A stretch of 32,884 bases of DNA from an uncultured beta proteobacterium. GTDB taxonomy: Bacteria > Pseudomonadota > Gammaproteobacteria > Burkholderiales > SG8-41. The DNA is taken from the NCBI GenBank assembly GCA_903893565.1, contig CAITMU010000084.1:1-32884 (forward strand), in the 5' to 3' direction. Shown one piece after another: positions 26,171 to 32,884 of this stretch (positions are counted from its first letter, which is position 1; every line of letters starts with the position of its first letter). The notes beneath the pieces are model-generated. The model saw nothing but the letters and a program-made list of their open reading frames with translations. It was not told where the DNA came from and ran no database searches. Position numbers and translations under genes: made by a program.

Positions 26171-26224
26171 GCTTCAACCACTCACAGTAGCTCACCGAAG
26201 AGTCGAGCTCAAACAGTGTTAGCG

Positions 26225-26249
26225 CCGATACCCTGTTCAATGGTATCGG
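26225..26249. terminator. Hairpin between convergent ompW and pntB, possible terminator
   Basis: CCGATACC (26225-26232) and GGTATCGG (26242-26249) form an 8-bp perfect stem with a 9-base loop. No U run follows, so termination is only suggested by its position between convergent genes. Confidence 0.35.
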
Positions 26250-26448
26250 AATGTGCATTAAATAAATGCCATCATTTTTCCAACACAGCCCCTATTGGCT
26301 TCAGTTTTAATTCCTCTTAGCGTAAGGGGGGTGAGGGCGGTGAGGGAGGCAGATTGATCCCAACCACGACCTGCGTTAACACAGTCCAATAAAAATGCAA
26401 CGATGCCACTCATTTTACCGAGTACTGATCTACAGGGCTTTTATGCCG

Positions 26449-27846
26449 CTAACCAATGGCCTTGACCATATCTTCAACGACTTTCTTCGCATCACCAAAA
26501 ACCATCATGGTTTTATCCATGTAAAAAAGATCATTATCCAACCCCGCATACCCAGCAGCCATTGAGCGTTTCACCACCATCACGGTCCGTGAGCGATCCA
26601 CCTCGAGAATAGGCATCCCGAAGATCGGACTACCTGGCGTTTTTGCTGCCGGATTCACAACGTCATTGGCTCCCAGCACTAACACCACGTCGGTCGTTGG
26701 AAAGTCGCTATTGATTTCATCCATCTCCAGCACTTGTTCGTAGGGGATTTCAGCTTCCGCCAATAACACATTCATGTGGCCTGGCATACGACCAGCCACC
26801 GGATGAATCGCAAACCGCACGGTGACCCCCTTCTCGCGCAACTTGTGCGCTAACTCCTTCACCGCATGCTGCGCACGAGCCACCGCTAAGCCGTAGCCTG
26901 GGACAATGATGACGGAGTCTGCATTTCCCATCAAGAAGGCTGCGTCATCAGCACTACCACTGCGATAGGTCTTCTGCACGCCCGAAGCTGCACTGGCTGA
27001 ACCCGACTCCGTTCCAAAGCCTCCCAAGATGACCGATAAAAAGGGACGGTTCATGGCTTTACACATGATGTAGGAAAGAATCGCCCCAGAACTCCCCACC
27101 AAAGAGCCTGCAATGATTAACATCGGATTATTCAAAGAAAAACCAATGCCTGCAGCCGCCCATCCAGAATAGGAATTAAGCATCGAGATCACCACCGGCA
27201 TATCAGCACCACCAATTGGGATGATGATCATAAAACCCAGAATAAAAGCAACGACGGTCATTGCGATATACGCCGTCCAATTGGTTCCCTCAGACACAAA
27301 GAACCAAAGGCCACAACCGAGCATTAATAAGCCCAAAAGCAAATTCACCATATGCTGGCCGGTAAATACGATAGGCGCTCCACTCATACGACCAGACAAT
27401 TTCATAAAGGCAATCACTGAGCCTGAAAACGTCATGGCGCCAACAAAGGTGCCAATAAATAATTCAACCCGATTGCCGTGCGGGATCGCTTCCCCCAAGG
27501 CTTTAACAATACCGAAGGCAAAAGGGTTATTGACCGCCGAAATGGCAATGAGCACCGCCGCCAGACCGACCAATGAATGCATGAAAGCCACCAACTCTGG
27601 CATCGCAGTCATCTGCACCTTGCGAGCAACCACGGCGCCAATCAATCCACCTAAAACGATACCGCCACAGATAATGAGCCAGTTATGCGTCAACGTCAGC
27701 GTGGTAGCCACCGCCAAGGCCATTCCGATCATGCCGAATAAATTTCCCCGCCGAGAAGTTAAAGGAGACGACAACCCTTTAAGGGCTAGGATAAAAAATA
27801 CAGAGGCGACTAGATAGGTCAGTGCAACCTGATTTGAAGAGAGCAT
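26449..27846 (-). CDS. pntB: NAD(P) transhydrogenase beta subunit PntB
   Basis: A 465-residue subunit of the proton-translocating transhydrogenase, which uses the proton gradient to make NADPH from NADH. The N-terminal half (about 1-260) has eight to nine membrane helices (dII). The C-terminal domain (dIII, about 285-465) binds NADP(H), with VIIVPGYGLAVARAQHAV, HPVAGRMPGHMNVLLAEA, VLVLGANDVVNPAA and VKRSMAAGYAGLDN, all canonical. The ATG at 27846 directly abuts the stop of pntAB. Last gene of the pntAA-pntAB-pntB operon. Its antisense strand carries a long spurious frame, which reflects GC/codon bias only. Confidence 0.96.
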   Translation of the reverse strand: MLSSNQVALTYLVASVFFILALKGLSSPLTSRRGNLFGMIGMALAVATTLTLTHNWLIICGGIVLGGLIGAVVARKVQMTAMPELVAFMHSLVGLAAVLIAISAVNNPFAFGIVKALGEAIPHGNRVELFIGTFVGAMTFSGSVIAFMKLSGRMSGAPIVFTGQHMVNLLLGLLMLGCGLWFFVSEGTNWTAYIAMTVVAFILGFMIIIPIGGADMPVVISMLNSYSGWAAAGIGFSLNNPMLIIAGSLVGSSGAILSYIMCKAMNRPFLSVILGGFGTESGSASAASGVQKTYRSGSADDAAFLMGNADSVIIVPGYGLAVARAQHAVKELAHKLREKGVTVRFAIHPVAGRMPGHMNVLLAEAEIPYEQVLEMDEINSDFPTTDVVLVLGANDVVNPAAKTPGSPIFGMPILEVDRSRTVMVVKRSMAAGYAGLDNDLFYMDKTMMVFGDAKKVVEDMVKAIG

Positions 27847-28152
27847 TTATGCGCCCCCTTTTTTATCTTTTTTCTTAAACATGTCTAGCATTCGCTGAGT
27901 GACCAAAAATCCTCCAAAGACATTCACTGCAGCCAATACGACCGCTACCGCTCCTACCCAAACGCCCCAGTCTGCATCAGCAGGACCTGCGGCCAACATA
28001 GCACCAACCAAAATAATGCTCGAAATCGCGTTGGTCACCGACATTAAAGGCGTATGCAGGGCTGGAGTCACATTCCACACCACGTGATAGCCCACAAAAA
28101 TGGCCAGCACAAATACCATCAAGTTCATGATTAAGGGATCAACTGTTGCCAT
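27847..28152 (-). CDS. pntAB: NAD(P) transhydrogenase alpha-2 membrane subunit PntAB
   Basis: 101 residues with three to four transmembrane helices (about 7-27, 38-56, 66-88), carrying the membrane part of the alpha chain that is fused to the NAD domain in E. coli PntA but separate in many alpha- and betaproteobacteria. [14 protein letters not shown] is the conserved segment. It has a basic C-terminal tail (KKKDKKGG). Stop and start codons are contiguous with pntB, and the gap to pntAA is 11 bp, so the three genes form one transcript. Confidence 0.95.
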   Translation of the reverse strand: MATVDPLIMNLMVFVLAIFVGYHVVWNVTPALHTPLMSVTNAISSIILVGAMLAAGPADADWGVWVGAVAVVLAAVNVFGGFLVTQRMLDMFKKKDKKGGA

Positions 28153-28163
28153 TATCTTCTCCG

Positions 28164-29288
28164 TTATTTCTTAGTAACTTGACCATCGAGGCACAGGAGT
28201 GTGCCAGCAATAATTTCGTCTTCGCTATTGATCTTAAATTCTCCCGTTTTGCTATCGAGCATTAAGGATAGAAAATTAAATAAATTACGAGAGTAAAGCG
28301 CGCTTGCATCGGCGGCCACCAAAGCCGGAATATTAGACACGCCGATGAGATTGACTCCGTGCTTAACCACCACTTTATCTAACTCAGAAATAGGGCAATT
28401 GCCTCCTTGCTCTACGGCCATATCAACAATCACCGAACCGGGCTTCATCGATTGCACCATCGCCTCCGTTACTAAAACGGGTGCGGCGCGTCCGGGGATC
28501 AACGCGGTGGTAATCACAATATCGGCCTGCTTAATTTTATCGGCAACTAAGGCGGCCTGACGTTGCTTATAATCTTCCCCCATATCACGAGCATAGCCGC
28601 CCTGGCCCTTGGCTAATTCTTTTTCCGCTTCCGTCAAGGGCACATCAATAAACTTCGCTCCCAGTGACTCCACCTGTTCCTTCGTTTCCGGTCGCACATC
28701 GGTAGCCTCTACCACCGCACCCAATCGCTTAGCGGTAGCAATGGCTTGCAAGCCCGCCACACCCACCCCCATCACCACCACCCGAGCCGCTTTTACCGTA
28801 CCGGCAGCCGTCATTAACATGGGCATCATCTTTTGATAGGTATCGGCAGCCATCAAAACCGCTTTGTAACCAGCAATATTAGCTTGAGAGGAGAGCACAT
28901 CCATGCTTTGTGCCCGTGAGATTCGCGGCAAAGCTTCCATGGCAAACGCCGTCACACCACACTGCGCCAAACGCTCAAGGGTTGCTTTATCATGTGGATT
29001 CAGTAATCCAATCACGATCTGTCCACGACTAAGCATCGCCTGTTCATGCTCATCGGGAGCGCGAACTTTTAATAAAATTTCAGACTGAGCGTAAATGGCT
29101 TGCGCCGTGTCTACCATCGTAGCGCCAGCTTGAACATATTGTTCATCAGGGATACTGGCCTTAAGCCCAGCACCTGATTGAATAAAGACTTGATGAAATC
29201 CCGAGGCAGTCAGCTTTTTGACGGTTTCGGGTGTTGCCGCGACCCGTGTCTCATGGGGGCGAGTTTCCAATGCTATTCCGAACTTCAT
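28164..29288 (-). CDS. pntAA: NAD(P) transhydrogenase alpha-1 subunit PntAA (NAD-binding)
   Basis: 374 residues forming the soluble dI domain that binds NAD(H), homologous to alanine dehydrogenase. It has the opening [42 protein letters not shown], the Rossmann motif [18 protein letters not shown] followed by [19 protein letters not shown], and [17 protein letters not shown]. It ends before any membrane helix, which is why a separate PntAB follows. The start ATG 29288 has AGGAGAA about 9 nt upstream. First gene of the operon; the promoter should lie in the 140-bp gap before it. Confidence 0.95.
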   Translation of the reverse strand: MKFGIALETRPHETRVAATPETVKKLTASGFHQVFIQSGAGLKASIPDEQYVQAGATMVDTAQAIYAQSEILLKVRAPDEHEQAMLSRGQIVIGLLNPHDKATLERLAQCGVTAFAMEALPRISRAQSMDVLSSQANIAGYKAVLMAADTYQKMMPMLMTAAGTVKAARVVVMGVGVAGLQAIATAKRLGAVVEATDVRPETKEQVESLGAKFIDVPLTEAEKELAKGQGGYARDMGEDYKQRQAALVADKIKQADIVITTALIPGRAAPVLVTEAMVQSMKPGSVIVDMAVEQGGNCPISELDKVVVKHGVNLIGVSNIPALVAADASALYSRNLFNFLSLMLDSKTGEFKINSEDEIIAGTLLCLDGQVTKK

Positions 29289-29428
29289 TAAAAGGATTCT
29301 CCTAACTAACTGAAATTACAGATGGGGAGCTTGACTTACGACTCCAATTAAAAGTGATTATACACAGATGGGTCACACAAACTTTGATCTTACCCAGACA
29401 AAACTCTACTCAGCTAAAAACTGTTCAT

Positions 29429-30262
29429 TTAAAAACGGTAAAGCTTGGCTGGGTTCGAGACCAGAACCTGATGCCAAGTCGTCTGATCGGGCACCCACTC
29501 ACGTAACACATCGAGCAAAATTTGTTCATCGGGGAATTGGCTTTTCACCATCGGATGAGGCCAATTACTCGCCCACAGCATGCGCTCTGGAGCTTGCAGG
29601 ACTAACTGCTGGGCAAAGAGTCCCATGTCCGCATAGTGAGGCGGCCCGAGTTTTGATCCATGGTAGGGCGCAGAAAGTTTAACCCAACACCGCCCCGTAT
29701 CCACCAATCCACGCAACGCCTTCCACTGTGGATCCTGATCATTAATCGGGGGGTGTAATCGACCAATGTGGTCGATTACAATGTCGCAAGGCAAGGAGGT
29801 CAACAACGGCGCCCTTGCAGAAAGCTGCGCGCCATCAAATTGAAACTGGACATGCCAACCGTGATCGGCCGCTCTTTGGGCTATTTTCGGTACACGATCC
29901 CAACCGGTATCCCCTGAGAGACTAAAAAAACGAAAACCACGAATTCCGAGTGTATCCAGCGCAACGATTTTTTCATCGCTAATATTCTCATCCAATACCG
30001 CTATGCCTCTGGCATTTCCTAGTTCAGCCATTGCACGCAACGTCACTGAATTATCTTCGCCATAGGCAGTCGGCTGCACCACCACAAAACGACTCACGCC
30101 CAGACGCCTAGCGACATTTTTTTGATAATCGACAAGGCTACAGGGTTGGGCCGGAATATGGCTACCCGGTCCCATGGGATGATCGGGTTCATAAATATGA
30201 AAATGCGTATCACAAGCCCCCTCGGGCACGGCCCAAGACCGCCGTTCATCCATTTGGCTCAT
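29429..30262 (-). CDS. Amidohydrolase-family protein (Amidohydro_2, LigI/PDC-lactonase-like)
   Basis: 277-residue TIM-barrel hydrolase related to 2-pyrone-4,6-dicarboxylate lactonase and similar lactonases. HxH motif at His20-His22 (ACDTHFHIYEP), VVVQPTAYGEDN, GIRGFRFF, His165 in VIDHIGRLHPP, VKLSAPY and, near the end, LWASNWPHP. In classical members the last motif is xSDWPH with a catalytic Asp; here it is Asn233, so activity or mechanism may differ. There is no signal peptide, so it is cytoplasmic. Start ATG 30262 with an AAGGAGAA site 8 nt upstream. It is divergent from a Bug receptor gene 91 bp away, a common pairing that suggests uptake and ring-opening hydrolysis of the same compound. 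Confidence 0.86.
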   Translation of the reverse strand: MSQMDERRSWAVPEGACDTHFHIYEPDHPMGPGSHIPAQPCSLVDYQKNVARRLGVSRFVVVQPTAYGEDNSVTLRAMAELGNARGIAVLDENISDEKIVALDTLGIRGFRFFSLSGDTGWDRVPKIAQRAADHGWHVQFQFDGAQLSARAPLLTSLPCDIVIDHIGRLHPPINDQDPQWKALRGLVDTGRCWVKLSAPYHGSKLGPPHYADMGLFAQQLVLQAPERMLWASNWPHPMVKSQFPDEQILLDVLREWVPDQTTWHQVLVSNPAKLYRF

Positions 30263-30313
30263 TAAACAAGTTCTCCTTAGGGCTAAATTTTAACCCCCCT
30301 CCACGACCGATGC

Positions 30314-30319
30314 TATGAT
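30314..30319 (+). promoter_or_regulatory. Candidate -10 element for the fifth Bug gene
   Basis: TATGAT, five of six matches to the sigma-70 consensus, 35 bp before the chosen GTG start and inside the divergent spacer. No convincing -35 was found at the right distance, so an activator may be needed. Confidence 0.35.
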
Positions 30320-30353
30320 TAGACCATTAATTTTAAAAAAAAGGGGGCCTCGC

Positions 30354-31328
30354 GTGGTCTCAAAAATGACGTTTTTTGCTTTGACTCTCTTCTCTTGCCT
30401 GGGCATTTTGCAGGCAAACGCACAAAACTTTCCCTCTCACAGCGCAAAAATCATTGTGGGCTTTGCTCCGGGAGGCGCCACCGATGTCATGGCCCGACTG
30501 CTTGCCCAGGATTTAACTCGCCTCTGGGGTCAGCAAGTGGTGGTCGACAATCGTCCCGGCGCCAGTGGGATGATAGGTGCCGATGCCGTCGCCAAGGCAC
30601 CGGCCGATGGCTACACTCTCTTAGTTTCACCTCAGACCAGCATTGTTGTAGCCCCCTTACTCATTAAAAAAATAACCTACGATCCGCTCAAAGACTTTTA
30701 TGATCTTTTGGTCGTGGGCTCAACCCCCCAACTCATGGTTGTGCATCCTTCAATTCCGATTAAAAATTTTAAAGAATTTGTCCAATTTGCGCATTTGAAC
30801 GAAAAACACCTCTCCTTTGGCTCCGGAGGCATCGGTTCCTCTCCCCATATGGCGGGGGAACTACTAAATAATAGCCTTCACCTTCGATTGACTCATATTC
30901 CTTACAAAGGGGAAAACCTTGGTGTGACGGATTTACTGGGGGGCCAAATTCCCTTTATGTTTGTCAATTTTCCCGTCATCATTGAGCATGTCAAAGCCCA
31001 CAAATTACGAGCTATCGCCATTACCAGCCTTGCCCGCTCCGCCCTAGCACCCGAGCTACCTACGGTGGCTGAATCCGGAATCGCCGGTTTTGACTCAGCC
31101 ACATGGAACGGTCTGTATGCGCCCGCATCTACGCCACGTGAGATCACTCAACGTATTTTCAACGATGTTTCAAAATCCCTGAGTACCCCGGAGATGAAAG
31201 ATCGACTATTTAAGCAAGGCATTGATACAAGCCCGCAAAATTCACCTGAGAAACACAGTGCCTATGTGAAATCCGAAATCGCACGTTGGGCGAGTGTGAT
31301 AAAAACCGCTGGTATCAAAGCAGAGTAA
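30354..31328 (+). CDS. Bug/TctC-type periplasmic solute receptor (fifth)
   Basis: About 324 residues from the GTG at 30354, which has AAGGGGG 6 nt upstream; an ATG at 30315 in the same frame has no site and would prepend a basic extension. A signal peptide (MTFFALTLFSCLGILQANA) precedes QNFPSHSAKIIVGFAPGGATDVMAR, VVVDNRPGASGMIGAD, LSFGSGGIGSSPHMAGELL and FDSATWNGLYAPAS, the standard Bug succession. It is divergent from the amidohydrolase gene, with a TATGAT -10-like element at 30314-30319 in between. The ligand is unknown but is probably a substrate or precursor for that hydrolase. It lies just upstream of mutL in the same direction, with an 85-bp gap. Confidence 0.88.
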   Translation: MVSKMTFFALTLFSCLGILQANAQNFPSHSAKIIVGFAPGGATDVMARLLAQDLTRLWGQQVVVDNRPGASGMIGADAVAKAPADGYTLLVSPQTSIVVAPLLIKKITYDPLKDFYDLLVVGSTPQLMVVHPSIPIKNFKEFVQFAHLNEKHLSFGSGGIGSSPHMAGELLNNSLHLRLTHIPYKGENLGVTDLLGGQIPFMFVNFPVIIEHVKAHKLRAIAITSLARSALAPELPTVAESGIAGFDSATWNGLYAPASTPREITQRIFNDVSKSLSTPEMKDRLFKQGIDTSPQNSPEKHSAYVKSEIARWASVIKTAGIKAE

Positions 31329-31413
31329 TACGTTTTCGTCCTTTTAATGCTGACTTCCCGATACACTTTTGCGGCCTCTTGCCCTCCTGAAAACTCACAT
31401 TCACCTTTGAAAA

Positions 31414-32884
31414 ATGTCTGAAATACGCATATTACCGAATCTGCTCATTAACCAAATTGCAGCCGGAGAAGTCGTCGATCGACCCGCCTCGGCGCTTAAA
31501 GAGATGATGGAAAATAGCTTGGATGCTGGGGCGCAAAGTCTTAGCGTGCAACTAAATGCTGGGGGCATTCAACTGCTTAAAATTAGCGATGACGGATTAG
31601 GGATTGCTCGCGAGGAGCTCGCCCTCGCGCTGACTCGACACGCGACCAGCAAAATCAGTAGTCTCGAAGACCTTGAAAAAGTCAGTAGCTTAGGGTTTCG
31701 TGGTGAAGCCCTGGCAAGCATTGCCGCCGTATCTCGATTAACCCTTTCCAGTCGACGCGCCGAAGAAAAGCATGCTTGGTCGATCAGCGCAGAAGGTCCA
31801 CATCTAAGCGAACCCGAACCAGCCGCTGTGGCCTGCGGCACCATTATCGAAGTGCGCGACCTTTATTTCAATACCCCCGCACGCCGCAAATTTCTCAAAA
31901 CCGAAGCCACGGAATATGGCCACTGCGAAGAGGCTTTTCGTCGTATTGCCTTATCTTCTCCGCGGGTCAGCTTTAGTTTGCAACACAATAGCCGCGTTCA
32001 ATGGCATTTGAAATCACAAACTCTACCAGAACGCATTACTGAATTACTGGGTCAAGATTTCGCCGCCGCTTCTTTAAATGTTGCAGAAAACAATGATGCT
32101 TTGCGTCTGAACGGGCTCATCAGTGTGCCTTCGCTGAGCCGTGCAAGCCGCGATCAACAGTATTTTTATGTCAATGGCCGTTTTGTTCGGGATAAATTAC
32201 TCTCCCATGCTGTCAAACAAGCCTATCAGGATGTATTGCATAACGAGCGTCACCCCTCCTTTGCCTTATTTCTCGAGCTCGATCCCAGTTTAGTCGATGT
32301 CAACGTACATCCGACAAAAACTGAAGTCCGCTTTCGTGACTCTCGTGCGATTCATCAATATATTTTTCACGCCCTATCCAAAGCGCTATCGCCCGCAGCG
32401 GGCCAACGGATAGATCCTATTGTTAACGTGGGTCAATCCCAATCTGCAATCCAGCCACACCCTGGTTCAGCACCTAGCGCTAGCAGTGGGGGAGGAGCAC
32501 TACAGCCCTCCAATCCCTATCGTCAAACCTCTTTGGGTTTAAATACCCCCGGTTCGGTCTCTTTTTATGACACCTTATTCGGTCCTAAAAAAGAACAAGA
32601 TACGACCGCGAACCGCTCCACTGGGCAGGCGTCACTGTCGGGTCGGTCTGAGGTATTTTTTCCCGGCACACCCCTTTACCCAGCGGCCCAAACGCCCCAC
32701 TTAGAAAACCATCAAAATTCACCGTCGCTGAGTAACACCAACCCCAACACACGATCAATTCCCCTTTCCATCGACACCGAATTTCCCCCACTAGGTTTTG
32801 CATTAGCTCAGCTTGCCGGGATTTATATTCTGGCGGAAAACAAACAAGGTCTTATTATTGTCGACATGCATGCGGCACACGAAC
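31414..32884 (+). CDS. mutL: DNA mismatch repair protein MutL, partial (C-terminus beyond window)
   Basis: The first 490 codons of MutL, the ATPase that links mismatch recognition by MutS to strand incision and excision. GHKL ATPase motifs are in place: IAAGEVVDRPASALKEMMENSLDAG (motif I), KISDDGLGI (motif II), TRHATSKI and GFRGEALASI (motif III). A transducer domain with YFYVNGRFVRDK and VDVNVHPTKTEVRF follows. A Gln/Ser/Pro-rich linker runs from about 32400 to 32760, and the dimerisation domain opens with LGFALAQLAGIYIL and VDMHAAHE. Start ATG 31414. The frame is open at the window edge. The gene is separated from amiC, its usual neighbour in this group, by about 7.7 kb. Confidence 0.96.
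   Translation, partial: MSEIRILPNLLINQIAAGEVVDRPASALKEMMENSLDAGAQSLSVQLNAGGIQLLKISDDGLGIAREELALALTRHATSKISSLEDLEKVSSLGFRGEALASIAAVSRLTLSSRRAEEKHAWSISAEGPHLSEPEPAAVACGTIIEVRDLYFNTPARRKFLKTEATEYGHCEEAFRRIALSSPRVSFSLQHNSRVQWHLKSQTLPERITELLGQDFAAASLNVAENNDALRLNGLISVPSLSRASRDQQYFYVNGRFVRDKLLSHAVKQAYQDVLHNERHPSFALFLELDPSLVDVNVHPTKTEVRFRDSRAIHQYIFHALSKALSPAAGQRIDPIVNVGQSQSAIQPHPGSAPSASSGGGALQPSNPYRQTSLGLNTPGSVSFYDTLFGPKKEQDTTANRSTGQASLSGRSEVFFPGTPLYPAAQTPHLENHQNSPSLSNTNPNTRSIPLSIDTEFPPLGFALAQLAGIYILAENKQGLIIVDMHAAHE

Larger units (their letters stand above)
26080..26448. other. Intergenic region between ompW and pntB (convergent)
   Basis: About 370 bp without a supported gene. It holds a 10-bp tandem repeat (26143-26172), an 8-bp perfect inverted repeat (26225-26249) and a G-rich stretch (26326-26349), each listed separately or noted here. 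Short frames are low-complexity shadows of the repeat. Confidence 0.45.

Noticed and set aside
26143..26172. Tandem TTTCCAACCA units as a CRISPR-like array
   Set aside because: Units are 10 bp, contiguous and without spacers; only two and a half copies.
26326..26349. G-rich stretch as a G-quadruplex
   Set aside because: The G runs do not give four separate GGG tracts with proper loops; only a weak two-layer structure is possible.
27221..27817. 198-codon plus-strand frame
   Set aside because: It is antisense to the membrane domain of pntB, which is unmistakable; no ribosome site or family support.

Overview
The window looks like a chromosomal segment of a moderate-GC betaproteobacterium, probably Burkholderiales near Alcaligenaceae. 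The evidence is five Bug/TctC-type periplasmic solute receptors, the divergent queG / tsaE-amiC block with mutL further on, a three-gene pntAA-pntAB-pntB transhydrogenase, and a two-partner secretion system. No rRNA, tRNA, CRISPR array or transposase gene was recognised.

Layout. 1-8098 (minus): a two-partner secretion locus, with the TpsB transporter followed 17 bp later by a giant Gly/Ser/Thr-rich TpsA adhesin that runs off the left edge. The adhesin frame is broken by one nucleotide at a G8 tract. 8982-9785 (minus): a periplasmic parvulin-type foldase, possibly the adhesin's chaperone. 10203-11954 (plus): a selenoprotein of the UGSC family whose in-frame TGA (10542-10544) splits it for ordinary ORF finders. 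A hairpin of bacterial SECIS geometry follows the TGA, and the UGSC domain is fused to a second large domain. 12024-20058: an accessory metabolic cluster of four Bug receptors (one frameshifted at another G8 tract), two Asp/Glu-racemase-like proteins lacking the canonical cysteines, a TcuA-like flavoprotein dehydrogenase and an SDR. 20297-23691: a small membrane protein, then queG, tsaE and amiC. 23692-31328: a block separating amiC from mutL, holding a structured intergenic stretch, an SDR without the catalytic Tyr, ompW behind a perfect FNR-type box, the pnt operon, and a divergent amidohydrolase / Bug pair. 31414-end: mutL, cut by the window edge.

How the genes may work together. In the metabolic cluster, Bug receptors would capture carboxylates in the periplasm. 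The flavoprotein, SDR, racemase-like proteins and possibly the UGSC selenoprotein would process them in the cytoplasm. No TctA/TctB membrane subunits are present here, so the permease must lie elsewhere. This pathway is an inference from context. The most notable object is the UGSC fusion selenoprotein; the two G8-tract frameshifts are the next most worth checking, since they are either sequence errors or phase-variable switches.
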